Shown here in pieces: positions 1-8,807 of a stretch of DNA of 64,000 nucleotides. Position numbers and translations under genes: made by a program. Location of the stretch: contig NZ_JAOQJL010000001.1 of the NCBI RefSeq assembly GCF_025566965.1, positions 1 to 64,000 on the forward strand, read 5' to 3'. The notes below the pieces were generated by a model, which was not told the DNA's origin, made no database searches, and saw only the letters and a list, made by a program, of their open reading frames with translations. The stretch's first letter is position 1, and each line of letters begins with the position of its first letter. Origin of the DNA: Blautia_A ammoniilytica. Its GTDB lineage: Bacteria; Bacillota; Clostridia; Lachnospirales; Lachnospiraceae.

Positions 1-2
1 GT

Positions 3-86
3 ATCACCCAACTTATTACTGTTGTTCTCGCAGATAAGATCAATCACCACGAATATATTCGAAGCTTAAAGCCTCTCATAGCGTAG
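3..86 (+). CDS. possible C-terminal end of a truncated gene
   Basis: One frame is open from the left edge and ends in TAG at 84-86, giving 27 residues (ITQLITVVLADK... ending SLKPLIA). The sequence is too short to place in a family. It could be the end of a gene that starts outside the window, or chance. Nothing else in the first 240 bases looks coding. Confidence 0.25.
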   Translation: MTQLITVVLADKINHHEYIRSLKPLIA

Positions 87-95
87 GACTTACCA

Positions 96-124
96 ACTTA
101 ATAAGCCCTATGGCTTATTTAAGT
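96..124. terminator. hairpin, possible terminator
   Basis: ACTTAATAAGCC, a CTAT loop and GGCTTATTTAAGT form a near-perfect stem of about 12 bp directly after the possible gene end at 86. No strong T-run follows, so terminator function is uncertain. It lies between the possible left-edge gene and the convergent alcohol dehydrogenase gene. Confidence 0.35.
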
Positions 125-241
125 GGGCCTAAAATATTTCGTCATTTAACGTTTCTGCATTTATCATCTCCATTTATTGTGGATAACTGCTCTCATATTT
201 CAAATTTGAGTTTCGCAATTACCTAAGGATAATCATCTTAT

Positions 242-1444
242 TCAGGCATTTGTATGATCGGCATTGGCCATATGGTAGATCTTTTCCATATCTTTCATAT
301 TCAGCTGCATGAACGCCCCAATGGTACGTGTATCCTCAAAGCTGCAGCGAAAGGCAAGATCGTGGATCTGGCTGTCGGTTAGATCCAGTCCAAGCTGATG
401 AAGGCTGGTAGGCATCTGGATGGAACGGAAGAAGTCCTCCATAGCCTGAATGCCCTGCAGGGCTGTTTTTTCAAAATCCAGTCCACAGGGAATGTGAAAT
501 ACATTTGTGGCAAATTGGGCAAAGCGCTCCGGGTTTTCTTTGTATACGTATCTGGCCCAGCTTCCCCATAAAGCAGAAAGACCTGCACCATGGGTCACAT
601 CATATTGACCGCCCAGTTCATGTTCCAGCTGATGGCAGGCCCAGTCGCCGCCTCCTGTTCCACAGCCGGTAAGACCATTGTGAGACAGGGAACCGGCCCA
701 CATGATTTCTGCCCGCGCATTGTAATTCCCAGGTTCATTCATCAGGATCCGGGCATTATAGATAACTGTCTGCATAAGAGATTCGCTGATGCTGTCAGTT
801 ACTTCCATTGTTTCAAGATTTACGAAATATCGTTCCATAGTATGCATCAGAATATCTACACATCCGCTTTCAGTTTGATACTGAGGAAGTGTATAAGTAA
901 GCCGCGGATTTAAAATGGCAAATTTAGGACGGCACAGATCGGTTTTTACGCATCCACGCTTTAACCAGCCGTCTTCGTTGGTGATCACAGCGGAACTGCT
1001 CATCTCACTGCCTGAGGCTGCGATGGTAAGGATCACGCCAATAGGAAGGCAGTCTGTTGGAGTTTTTTTCTTCAGGAAAAAGTTCCACACATCGGTCCAG
1101 GGATTGGCAGCACCATATCCAATGGCTTTGGAAGAGTCGATCACACTGCCACCGCCTGCTGCAAGGATAAAATCCACCTGTTCTTCCCGGCACAGACGGA
1201 TCCCTTCGTAGACCTTGGAAAGCCGGGGATTAGGTACCACACCTCCAAGAGTAACATAGGATACGCCTGCTGTGTCCAGACTGTCTGTAATTTCTTTTAA
1301 AAGGCCGGACCGGACTATGCTGCCACTTCCGTAATGAATCAGAACCTTTTTATAATTACCTTGTTTTAAAAGATCCCCGATCTGGTAATGAGTATCTTTT
1401 CCAAATATGATACGGGTAGGAGTATAGTATTCAAAATTTCTCAT
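242..1444 (-). CDS. iron-containing alcohol dehydrogenase (butanol dehydrogenase-like)
   Basis: This 400-residue protein matches the length and layout of group III iron-dependent alcohol dehydrogenases of the BdhA/YqhD kind, which reduce aldehydes with NAD(P)H in fermentation. The N-terminal half has the nucleotide-binding stretch with AAGGGSVIDSSKAIG. The C-terminal half has the helical metal-binding domain with the histidines expected in CVDILMHTMERYF and HGAGLSALWG. It is transcribed alone, leftward, divergent from glyA. A plausible ribosome site (aaagg) precedes the ATG. The substrate cannot be read from sequence; a butanol or short-chain aldehyde role is an inference from the family. Confidence 0.88.
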   Translation of the reverse strand: MRNFEYYTPTRIIFGKDTHYQIGDLLKQGNYKKVLIHYGSGSIVRSGLLKEITDSLDTAGVSYVTLGGVVPNPRLSKVYEGIRLCREEQVDFILAAGGGSVIDSSKAIGYGAANPWTDVWNFFLKKKTPTDCLPIGVILTIAASGSEMSSSAVITNEDGWLKRGCVKTDLCRPKFAILNPRLTYTLPQYQTESGCVDILMHTMERYFVNLETMEVTDSISESLMQTVIYNARILMNEPGNYNARAEIMWAGSLSHNGLTGCGTGGGDWACHQLEHELGGQYDVTHGAGLSALWGSWARYVYKENPERFAQFATNVFHIPCGLDFEKTALQGIQAMEDFFRSIQMPTSLHQLGLDLTDSQIHDLAFRCSFEDTRTIGAFMQLNMKDMEKIYHMANADHTNA

Positions 1445-1757
1445 AATAATCCTTTCTCATAATTGATAATCGATAGTTGTTATATTTGTTTCCACCTATG
1501 TGCAAGCACAGGTGGCTTTAGACCTTTTGACACTGTAATCATTACATTCTTATTAAATCAAAAAAATGATCATTAGTCAAAATAAATTGCAAAATCTTCA
1601 TAAAGCTTCATAAGAAAAGAAATAAATCAAAAAGTTCTTGTGAGACGGACAAATGTCTTTTTATTGTTGACATATACCATGAAACCATATATACTATAAC
1701 TTGGTAACGCTTTAAAAGAAAAGAGAAAACTACCCTTATGTTATAGGAGGAGCAGGA
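1445..1757. promoter_or_regulatory. divergent intergenic region of adh and glyA
   Basis: This 313-base spacer holds the glyA promoter (separate entry) and an inverted repeat at 1492-1515: CCACCT-AT-GTGC-AA-GCAC-AGGTGG, a stem with a two-base bulge. It sits 48-71 bases upstream of the adh start, where an operator or leader hairpin for adh could lie. A weaker possible rightward promoter (TTGACA at 1527-1532, TATTAA at 1551-1556) is also present. No open frame of interest was seen. Confidence 0.4.
1667..1695 (+). promoter_or_regulatory. sigma-A type promoter of glyA
   Basis: TTGACA at 1667-1672, a 17-base spacer and TATACT at 1690-1695 form a near-consensus housekeeping promoter. It gives a leader of about 55 bases before the glyA start at 1758. 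Confidence 0.8.
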
Positions 1758-2996
1758 ATGTATTCATTTGAAGAAATCCAGAAAGTAGATCCTGAGATTG
1801 CAGGGCTGATCAAGTCAGAAGTTGAAAGACAGAACTCCCATATTGAGCTGATCGCATCCGAGAACTGGGTGAGTAAAGCAGTTATGGCAGCTATGGGAAG
1901 CCCTCTTACCAATAAATATGCAGAAGGATATCCTGGGAAAAGATTTTATGGTGGCTGTGTTTGCGTGGATGAAGTTGAGACTCTTGCTATTGAACGGGCA
2001 AAGAAGCTTTTTGGCTGTGAATATGTAAATGTTCAGCCGCATTCCGGTGCACAGGCCAATATGGCTGTATTTTTTGCAATGCTGAAGCCTGGAGACACAG
2101 TGCTTGGCATGAATCTGAACCATGGAGGGCATTTGACACATGGAAGTCCGGCAAATATGTCCGGAACTTATTTTAAAGCAGTTTCCTACGGTGTAAATGA
2201 TGATGGTGTGATCGATTATGAAGAAGTTGCCCGTATTGCCAGAGAATGCAGACCTAAGCTGATCGTGGCAGGTGCAAGTGCTTATGCAAGGATCATTGAT
2301 TTTAAGAAATTCCGTGAGATTGCAGATGAAGTAGGGGCATATCTGATGGTTGATATGGCACATATTGCAGGACTTGTGGCAGCAGGACAGCATCCAAGCC
2401 CCATTCCTTATGCAGATGTGACTACCACCACCACTCACAAAACACTTCGTGGACCAAGAGGGGGTATGATCCTCAGTGATGCGGCCACTGCCAAGAAGTT
2501 TAATTTTAACAAAGCAGTATTTCCTGGGATCCAGGGCGGTCCGCTGATGCATGTGATCGCAGCAAAGGCTGTTTGTTTTAAGGAAGCACTGGAACCGGAA
2601 TTCCAGGAATACGGAAGACTGGTAGTAGAAAATGCAAAGGCTTTATGTGCTGGTCTTATGAAGAGAGGTGTGGATATTGTTTCCGGAGGAACAGACAATC
2701 ATCTGATGCTTGTAGATTTAAGAAATCTGGGAGTAACCGGAAAAGAGATGGAGAACCTTCTGGATGCAGTGAATATTACCTGCAACAAAAATGCCATCCC
2801 AAATGATCCTCAGTCTCCATTTGTAACAAGTGGTGTACGTCTTGGAACACCGGCTGTTACATCCAGGGGAATGAAGCCGGAGGATATGGATGTGATCGCA
2901 GAAGCCATAGCTTTAATGCTGAAAAGCAGGGATCATCAGGAAGAAGCAAAGGCACTGGTGAAAGGACTTACCGATAAGTACCCACTGGTTGGTTAA
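1758..2996 (+). CDS. glyA: serine hydroxymethyltransferase
   Basis: GlyA converts serine and tetrahydrofolate to glycine and 5,10-methylene-tetrahydrofolate, the main cellular source of one-carbon units. The 412-residue length is normal. The PLP-lysine motif is seen as VTTTTTHKTLRGPRGG, and the N-terminal LIASENWVSKAV and NKYAEGYPGKRFYGG stretches are hallmarks of the family. The ATG follows a strong AGGAGG ribosome site and a near-consensus promoter. The gene is followed by a terminator and appears to be transcribed alone. Confidence 0.97.
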   Translation: MYSFEEIQKVDPEIAGLIKSEVERQNSHIELIASENWVSKAVMAAMGSPLTNKYAEGYPGKRFYGGCVCVDEVETLAIERAKKLFGCEYVNVQPHSGAQANMAVFFAMLKPGDTVLGMNLNHGGHLTHGSPANMSGTYFKAVSYGVNDDGVIDYEEVARIARECRPKLIVAGASAYARIIDFKKFREIADEVGAYLMVDMAHIAGLVAAGQHPSPIPYADVTTTTTHKTLRGPRGGMILSDAATAKKFNFNKAVFPGIQGGPLMHVIAAKAVCFKEALEPEFQEYGRLVVENAKALCAGLMKRGVDIVSGGTDNHLMLVDLRNLGVTGKEMENLLDAVNITCNKNAIPNDPQSPFVTSGVRLGTPAVTSRGMKPEDMDVIAEAIALMLKSRDHQEEAKALVKGLTDKYPLVG

Positions 2997-3022
2997 TTTT
3001 TTACAATTGCAAAGAACATTAC

Positions 3023-3073
3023 AAAGAACCTTTTGGATTAGACGGGAATGCTCTGATACAGAAGGTTCTTTTA
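3023..3073 (+). terminator. terminator after glyA
   Basis: AAAGAACCTT at 3023-3032 pairs with AAGGTTCTTT at 3062-3071 across a roughly 29-base loop. A short T-run overlaps the right arm. Confidence 0.6.
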
Positions 3074-3153
3074 TGTGCAGGCCTGTCTTGATTTTAAAGG
3101 GCGTGAATGTTAAGATAAGGAGAGTTGACAGAGATTCAGGAGGAACTTGATTA

Positions 3154-4983
3154 ATGAATAAAAGAAAATGGATATCTGTGATAGCTGCGTTCTGGAGTGC
3201 CGCTGCTATTGCCCTGTCAGGAGAGTTTGTAGAAGCCAATGGCCTTTTAAGGACACTGAATAGTGAATTAAATGGGATACGTTTGGACAAACTGATCGTA
3301 TTGGCAGCGCTGGTTGCGTTTTATTATAAAGTGTGGGACAGGTTCGTGGAAGAAAGTAAGTGGATCACCCATCTTTTGGCTGCGTCCTTTTCGGTGTGCA
3401 TGCTGATCGGTATCAGTTATTCCACGCAGGGAAGCTGGGTATTTTTTATGGGTAACCGTAAGCAGATGGTGATTGCTTTCCTTGCTTTTGCAGGGTATTT
3501 TATTCTGTTTGACGTGACTCTAAGCATATTTTATGGCTGGCTGTCCAGATTGAATCTGTATCAGATCAGGGCAAAGAAGCCGTTGCCTGCATTTGCTCAA
3601 AAGCACAGCCACTTGTGGGCGTTCCTTGTAATTTATCTGTGCTGGCTGCCGTGGATCATTGTATTTTTCCCTGGCTCTGTTCCGGCAGATGGATACAGAC
3701 AGCTGGATATGTACTTTGGCGGTGAGAAGTTTACTACAAGGCATGCCTGGGTGCTGACTATGTTTGTAGGACTGCTTATGAGTATTGGCAGGCTGATCAA
3801 TGATAATATGGGAGTTTTTCTGATCATACTGGTTACATCTCTTCTGGAATGCTACTGCTATTCCGGTGTATGCAGCCGTTTGAAAAAATGGAAAGCACCA
3901 AAGCAGCTGTATGTAGGTTCTGTACTGTTTTTCGGTCTGATGCCTATGTTTGGTACTTATGCCCAGACTGTGATCAAGGACAGTATGTTTAGTGCAGTAT
4001 TTGCTCTTTATATGGCATTGTATGCAGAATGCGCTATTCCTGCGCTTCAGAAAAGAAGCGGCAAAAGACTGTCATCACAGCTGATACAGCTTGCCATTGT
4101 GGGGATACTTACCTGTTTCTGCAGGAATAACGGAATTTATATGGTCTTTGTTTCCATGGTTTTCCTGATCTTTTTTGTGGCAAAGAGACAGAGACTGGTG
4201 GTTCTGGCGCTGGCGATTGCAGTGTTTGGATGTTATTCGGTTTCTGAGAAAGCGGTGGCACCTGCTCTTGGCATTTCTTCTATATCCAGCAGGGTTTATT
4301 TTTCCATTCCTTTCCAGCAGACTGCCAGATATGTGCGATCATATCCGGAGGACGTTACAGAAGAAGAGAAAGATGCCATCAATCAGATCCTGAATTATGA
4401 TCAGCTGGCGCAAAGATATAATCCGGAGTTGTCTGATCCGGTAAAGGCCACTTACCGCACCGGGAATATTACAAAAGAAAAGCTGATGAATTATTTCAAA
4501 GCCTGGTTTTCCATGTTTAAAAAGCATCCTGGGGTTTATATTGAAGCAACCCTTCATAATACTTACGGATATTTTTATCCATTTTACCATAATACGGCAC
4601 AGGGACCTTACCGGCTATATAATAAAACCTTTACAGAGTATCAGTTTGAATATGACTATGTGTTCCCAAAAGAAGCCAGGAGTGTGATGGCTCAATATGC
4701 ATATTTGTGGAGAAATGTTCCCGGGTTTGCCCAGATCAGTAATTCCGGTGCATATACCTGGATGCTCCTGATCCTTGCAGGCTACCTGTTTTACAGGAAG
4801 CGTGGAAAGGGGATATTGGCTTTGGCAGCACCGGCTTTGAATGTAGCTATCTGTGTTGCTTCTCCGGTAAATGGAATGTTCCGCTATGTGCTGCCGCTTA
4901 TTGCATGTATGCCGGTAGTTGTGTACTGGTGTATTGGATACGGAGAAAAGGAATTTACAGATAAATCAGAAGAAAGCAGGTGA
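3154..4983 (+). CDS. polytopic membrane protein, DUF6020-like
   Basis: A 609-residue integral membrane protein with about 12 hydrophobic segments spread over its length. A large hydrophilic loop at roughly residues 390-520 is rich in aromatic residues and probably faces outside. The overall plan resembles DUF6020 proteins of Firmicutes and GT-C-type membrane glycosyltransferases, but no catalytic motif was identified and the function is unknown. An AGGAGG site precedes the ATG. The next gene starts five bases after its stop, so it is probably co-transcribed with the flavoprotein. The family call is from memory of similar proteins and is less certain than the topology. Confidence 0.7.
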   Translation: MNKRKWISVIAAFWSAAAIALSGEFVEANGLLRTLNSELNGIRLDKLIVLAALVAFYYKVWDRFVEESKWITHLLAASFSVCMLIGISYSTQGSWVFFMGNRKQMVIAFLAFAGYFILFDVTLSIFYGWLSRLNLYQIRAKKPLPAFAQKHSHLWAFLVIYLCWLPWIIVFFPGSVPADGYRQLDMYFGGEKFTTRHAWVLTMFVGLLMSIGRLINDNMGVFLIILVTSLLECYCYSGVCSRLKKWKAPKQLYVGSVLFFGLMPMFGTYAQTVIKDSMFSAVFALYMALYAECAIPALQKRSGKRLSSQLIQLAIVGILTCFCRNNGIYMVFVSMVFLIFFVAKRQRLVVLALAIAVFGCYSVSEKAVAPALGISSISSRVYFSIPFQQTARYVRSYPEDVTEEEKDAINQILNYDQLAQRYNPELSDPVKATYRTGNITKEKLMNYFKAWFSMFKKHPGVYIEATLHNTYGYFYPFYHNTAQGPYRLYNKTFTEYQFEYDYVFPKEARSVMAQYAYLWRNVPGFAQISNSGAYTWMLLILAGYLFYRKRGKGILALAAPALNVAICVASPVNGMFRYVLPLIACMPVVVYWCIGYGEKEFTDKSEESR

Positions 4984-4987
4984 TTGC

Positions 4988-5893
4988 TTGGAAAAAATTG
5001 TGATCATAGGGGACGGACCGGCAGGGATTTCCGCTGCCTTATATGCAGCCAGAGGGAATATGGAACCATTGGTGATCAGTATGGGAAGCAGTGCCCTTGA
5101 TAAAGCCGAACTGATCCAGAATTACTATGGCCTGTCAAAGTCCATGACAGGGAAAGAACTTCATGAAACCGGGATTTCTCAGGCCAGAGAGCTGGGAGTC
5201 CGTTTTATGGAGGCTCAGGTTCTGGGAGTCAGCGGATTTGATACCTTTGAAATTAAGACAACGGCAGGGGATCTGGAAGCAGAATGTGTGATCCTGGCAA
5301 CTGGCAGCCAGCGTAAGACCCCAGGGATCCAGGGATTGAAGGAGCTGGAGGGCAGAGGTGTCAGCTATTGTGCAGTATGCGATGCTTTCTTCTATCGTGG
5401 AAAAGAGGTGGCAGTGCTGGGAAATGGAGAATTTGCTCTTCATGAAGCAGAAGAACTGGCACCCATGGCATCGAAGGTGACTATTTGCACCAATGGAAGT
5501 GCACCGGATTTTTCCGGAGAGGCAAAATTTCCTGTTAATACAGCAAAGATCCAAAAGATTCAGGGAGATGATCAGGTTACGGGGATTTGTTTTTCACCGG
5601 AGGTCAGTGCAATGGATACAGAATCTGCTCAGGCAAATATCCTTCCGGTGGCAGGCGTTTTTGTGGCTTCCGGAACTGCAGGCAGTGCATCCATTGCAAG
5701 GCAGATGGGGGCAGTCCTTACAGAAAAGGGCAATATACAGGTCAATGAAAATATGGAAAGTACCATTCCTGGACTTTTTGCGGCAGGAGATTGTACAGGC
5801 GGACTTCTTCAGGTGGCAAAGGCTGTTTATGAAGGCGCGAAGGCAGGACTTTCTGCGGTACAGTATGTGCGCACAAGAGCCAGGGATAAATAA
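4988..5893 (+). CDS. thioredoxin reductase-like FAD oxidoreductase
   Basis: About 301 residues from a TTG start at 4988, chosen because AAAGCAGGTG lies just upstream and the FAD-binding GDGPAG follows immediately. The active-site dithiol is CAVC (Cys128 and Cys131), and the C-terminal FAD motif GDCTGG is present, so the fold is that of low-molecular-weight thioredoxin reductase. The pyridine-nucleotide domain is odd: the expected GGGNSA is GNGEFA, and the arginine-rich HRR patch that binds the NADPH phosphate is replaced by CTNGSAPDF. It is followed 93 bases later by a thioredoxin, its likely partner. The electron donor may be NADH, ferredoxin or none. Confidence 0.85.
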   Translation: MEKIVIIGDGPAGISAALYAARGNMEPLVISMGSSALDKAELIQNYYGLSKSMTGKELHETGISQARELGVRFMEAQVLGVSGFDTFEIKTTAGDLEAECVILATGSQRKTPGIQGLKELEGRGVSYCAVCDAFFYRGKEVAVLGNGEFALHEAEELAPMASKVTICTNGSAPDFSGEAKFPVNTAKIQKIQGDDQVTGICFSPEVSAMDTESAQANILPVAGVFVASGTAGSASIARQMGAVLTEKGNIQVNENMESTIPGLFAAGDCTGGLLQVAKAVYEGAKAGLSAVQYVRTRARDK

Positions 5894-5986
5894 TAGAAGT
5901 ACCAGTAAAGACCAAAAGTCTGCCGGATCATCTGAAAAGATAAGATTTACGGTATCACAAAAACAAACAATAAGGAGGAATGCTTT

Positions 5987-6286
5987 ATGGTAAAGACAGT
6001 TACAGTACAGAATTTTGAAGAGGTAGTTCAGTCAGAGAAAACGGTTTTGCTTGATTTTTGGGCAACCTGGTGTGGTCCATGTATGCGTCAGGGGCCTATC
6101 GTGGAAGCACTGGGAGAAGAAGGCTTTGCAGTAGGCAAGGTAGATGTGGATGCACAGCCGGAACTGGCACAGAGATTCCGGATTATGAGTATTCCTACAT
6201 TGATCGTTTTTAAAGACGGAAAAGAATACAAAAAAATGATCGGCCTTACATCTAAAGAAGAACTGAAGGCCCTTCTTCAGGAATAA
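5987..6286 (+). CDS. trxA: thioredoxin
   Basis: A 99-residue single-domain thioredoxin with the canonical WCGPC active site at residues 28-32 and the cis-proline region MSIPTLIVF near residue 69. It is a cytoplasmic dithiol reductant. A strong AAGGAGG site precedes the ATG. It lies just downstream of the thioredoxin reductase-like flavoprotein, which suggests a reductase/thioredoxin pair working together. Confidence 0.95.
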   Translation: MVKTVTVQNFEEVVQSEKTVLLDFWATWCGPCMRQGPIVEALGEEGFAVGKVDVDAQPELAQRFRIMSIPTLIVFKDGKEYKKMIGLTSKEELKALLQE

Positions 6287-6300
6287 AGGTCCAGACGAAT

Positions 6301-7947
6301 ATGAAGATCATTCTTGCTGCATGTAATGCAAAATACATCCATTCCAATTTGGCAGTATATGATCTGCAGGCTTATGCCAGGCAGTATCAGCAGCATATTC
6401 TTTTAAAAGAATATACCATCAATCAGCAGAAAGATGAGATCATGAAGGATTTATACGAGGAAAAGCCGGATGTGATCTGCTTTTCCTGCTATATCTGGAA
6501 CATCTCGTTTGTAAAGGAACTGGCGGAAGACCTGAAAAAGGTGCTTCCGTCTGTACCTTTTTGGGCAGGCGGGCCGGAGGTATCCTTTGATGCAGAAGCC
6601 TTTCTTGCGGCCAATCCTGCATTTGACGGTGTGATGGTGGGCGAAGGAGAAGAAACCTTTCTGGAGCTTGCCGGATACTATGTGGATCATAGGAAAAGCC
6701 TGGAACAGATCCGGGGGATCGCATTTCGTAAAGAAAACCAGGTTCTCCATAATGGATGGAGAGAAATCATGGATCTTAGCAAGGTCCCTTTTCCATATAA
6801 GGATCTGCAGGATTTTGACCATAGGATCATTTATTATGAAAGCAGCAGGGGCTGTCCTTTTTCATGTAGCTACTGCCTGTCTTCTGTAGATAAAAAACTG
6901 CGATTCAGAAGCCTTGATCTGGTGCGGAAAGAACTGCAGTTTTTCCTGGATCATAAGGTGCCACAGGTAAAGTTTGTGGATCGTACCTTTAACTGTAAAC
7001 ATGATCATGCCATGGCAATCTGGAAATATATTGTTGAACATGATAATGGGGTCACTAATTTTCACTTTGAGATTGCAGCAGATCTTTTGCGGGAAGAAGA
7101 GCTGGAATTGATGGCCACCATGCGTCCGGGACTGATCCAGCTGGAAATCGGTGTACAGTCTACCAATCTGCAGACGCTTGAGGCTATCCACAGAAAAACA
7201 GATTTTTCAAGGATATGCCAGATTGTGGAAAGAATCCACAGCTTTGGCAACATCCATCAACACCTGGATCTGATCGCAGGACTTCCATATGAGGATTATG
7301 ACAGTTTTCATCATTCCTTTAATGATGTATATGCATTGCGTCCCCAGCAGTTTCAGCTGGGTTTCCTTAAGGTTCTGAAAGGGTCCCTGATGAAGCAAAT
7401 GGAAAAAGAGTATGGCATTGTACATAAAGAAAAAGAACCCTATGAGGTGCTTTCCACTAACTGGATTACTTATGAAGATGTTTTAAATCTGAAAAAGGTG
7501 GAAAACATGGTGGAAGTGTACTATAATAGTGGACAGTTTGAAAATTCATTAAAATATGTGGAGACTTTGTTTCCTGACAGCTTTACCATGTATGAAGCTT
7601 TAGGCAGGTTTTATGAGCAAAAGGGATATGACTGTATTTCCCATAACCGGCTGCGCAGATATGAGATCCTTCTTGAATTTATAGAAAGCCTGAAGCAGGG
7701 AGATGTACAAAAAGGTGCAGACGCACTTGTGTTGGATCTGTATCTTCGGGAAAAGCTGAAAAGCCGTCCATCCTTTGCAAAAGACCAGAAAGCCGAGGAG
7801 AAAAAGATATGGGCATACCGAAAACAGGAAAATATTCCAAAGACAGCTCATATCCAGGTGTTTTGGGATGGAAGGGTTCTTTTGTTTGATTATGAGAAAA
7901 AGGATCCGCTTACAGGTAATGCACTGACAGAAGAAATCAGATTATAG
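6301..7947 (+). CDS. B12-binding-domain radical SAM protein (DUF4080 type)
   Basis: A 548-residue Fe-S protein. Residues 1-140 form a cobalamin-binding-like Rossmann domain (MKIILAACNAKYIHSNLAV; VPFWAGGPEVSFD). The radical SAM core follows with the CxxxCxxC cluster motif in SRGCPFSCSYC (Cys185, Cys189, Cys192). The C-terminal region from about residue 380 resembles DUF4080. Such proteins cleave S-adenosylmethionine to start radical chemistry, but the substrate of this subfamily is unknown. The ATG is 15 bases after trxA, with only a weak ribosome site, so it is likely in the same transcript. Confidence 0.88.
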   Translation: MKIILAACNAKYIHSNLAVYDLQAYARQYQQHILLKEYTINQQKDEIMKDLYEEKPDVICFSCYIWNISFVKELAEDLKKVLPSVPFWAGGPEVSFDAEAFLAANPAFDGVMVGEGEETFLELAGYYVDHRKSLEQIRGIAFRKENQVLHNGWREIMDLSKVPFPYKDLQDFDHRIIYYESSRGCPFSCSYCLSSVDKKLRFRSLDLVRKELQFFLDHKVPQVKFVDRTFNCKHDHAMAIWKYIVEHDNGVTNFHFEIAADLLREEELELMATMRPGLIQLEIGVQSTNLQTLEAIHRKTDFSRICQIVERIHSFGNIHQHLDLIAGLPYEDYDSFHHSFNDVYALRPQQFQLGFLKVLKGSLMKQMEKEYGIVHKEKEPYEVLSTNWITYEDVLNLKKVENMVEVYYNSGQFENSLKYVETLFPDSFTMYEALGRFYEQKGYDCISHNRLRRYEILLEFIESLKQGDVQKGADALVLDLYLREKLKSRPSFAKDQKAEEKKIWAYRKQENIPKTAHIQVFWDGRVLLFDYEKKDPLTGNALTEEIRL

Positions 7948-7960
7948 GAGGTTCGATGTG

Positions 7961-8065
7961 ATGGGAATGTTTGATCCGAAGAAAAGAAAACTGATCACTG
8001 CGGTGATCGCTATCATTCTTGTGCTGGCAATGGTGATTCCTACTGTGCTCTCTCTCCTGCTGTAA
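7961..8065 (+). CDS. 34-residue single-pass membrane peptide
   Basis: A short open frame with a strong TAGGAGG site ten bases before the ATG. It encodes a basic N-terminus (MGMFDPKKRK) followed by one hydrophobic helix of about 22 residues that ends at the stop. The layout is that of a tail-anchored small membrane protein. It sits between the radical SAM gene and the AIR-synthase-like gene on the same strand. No family was recognised. Confidence 0.6.
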   Translation: MGMFDPKKRKLITAVIAIILVLAMVIPTVLSLLL

Positions 8066-8087
8066 ACAGGATAGGGGAGGAAAGCAG

Positions 8088-8807
8088 ATGAAACTTAAAA
8101 AACAGGTCATGGAAGTGCTGCAGCAGGAAATAACAGGGAGACTGAAGCCAGGGGATGAACTGGTGGTTATTGGTGCTGTGGCTTTGGAAGGCACAAGACT
8201 TTTGGCGAAAGATAAAAAGACAATGCTGGAGATGCGCTTTTCCCAAGGGTTTATCCAGGATATGTTATACGCCAGGGAGAGATACGGTGTCCAGGATTTA
8301 ACAGAAAATGGCTTTGTGTGGAAAATGGCAGAGGCAGCAGGGGCAGATGTGATCTATCCTATGGGTGAAGGCGGATTTTTAAGCGGCCTCTGGAAAGTAG
8401 CAGAGGTATCCGGCGCAGGACTTGTGGCAGATTTCAGGAAGGTTCCCGTCCGTCAGGAAACTGTGGAATTATGCGAGGTACTGGATCTGAATCTTTACAG
8501 GCTGCGCTCTGATGGCGCCTTTCTGGCAGGTATCCCATCAGGAGAGGGACTGGTGAGAAAATGTCAGGCGGCTGGACTTCCTGCTGCGGTGATCGGACAG
8601 GCAAATGCGAGAAATGACCGCCTGTTGTACAGCGGTGAGAATTTCCGTTATCTTGACCGTCCGGCAGAAGATGAACTATACCAGCTGGGAGTCAATCCCC
8701 CAGCTGATATAGCCTCCGGCAGGATTGCAGAGGTGCGCAGGAGAAGTATGTCATGCAATTGCATGACGCGCACCTCGCAGCAAGAATGCCGAGGCATTCT
8801 TGGATGA
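8088..8807 (+). CDS. AIR synthase-related (HypE-like) protein
   Basis: A 239-residue protein. The stretch around residues 85-165 (GEGGFLSGLWKVAE, ADFRKVPVRQETVELCEVL) resembles the C-terminal domain shared by PurM, HypE and ThiL. The N-terminal half has GAVALEGTRLL. The full ATP-binding N-terminal domain of that superfamily is not evident, and no hydrogenase genes are nearby, so the reaction is unknown. The last 20 or so residues (from SMSCNC) are encoded by a palindromic repeat and are probably not part of the ancestral protein. It has an AGGGGAGG ribosome site. Confidence 0.7.
   Translation: MKLKKQVMEVLQQEITGRLKPGDELVVIGAVALEGTRLLAKDKKTMLEMRFSQGFIQDMLYARERYGVQDLTENGFVWKMAEAAGADVIYPMGEGGFLSGLWKVAEVSGAGLVADFRKVPVRQETVELCEVLDLNLYRLRSDGAFLAGIPSGEGLVRKCQAAGLPAAVIGQANARNDRLLYSGENFRYLDRPAEDELYQLGVNPPADIASGRIAEVRRRSMSCNCMTRTSQQECRGILG
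8730..8802. repeat. palindromic element at the gene 3' end
   Basis: Two nested or adjacent hairpins: GAGGTGCGC (8730-8738) pairs with GCGCACCTC (8768-8776), enclosing the perfect palindrome TCATGCAATTGCATGA (8751-8766). Next comes AGAATGCC-GA-GGCATTCT (about 8783-8800). The element encodes the C-terminal tail of the AIR-synthase-like protein and looks like a small REP- or MITE-like insertion. A similar hairpin with the same GGCATTCTTGGAT tail occurs at about 52812-52836. Confidence 0.55.

Noticed and set aside
590..1211. Open frames on the plus strand opposite the alcohol dehydrogenase gene
   Set aside because: They lie fully inside a well-supported gene on the other strand, have no ribosome sites and resemble no family.
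1815..2698. Long minus-strand open frames opposite glyA
   Set aside because: Composition is that of an antisense shadow (Cys/His/Ile-rich, no domain). glyA is complete and conserved.
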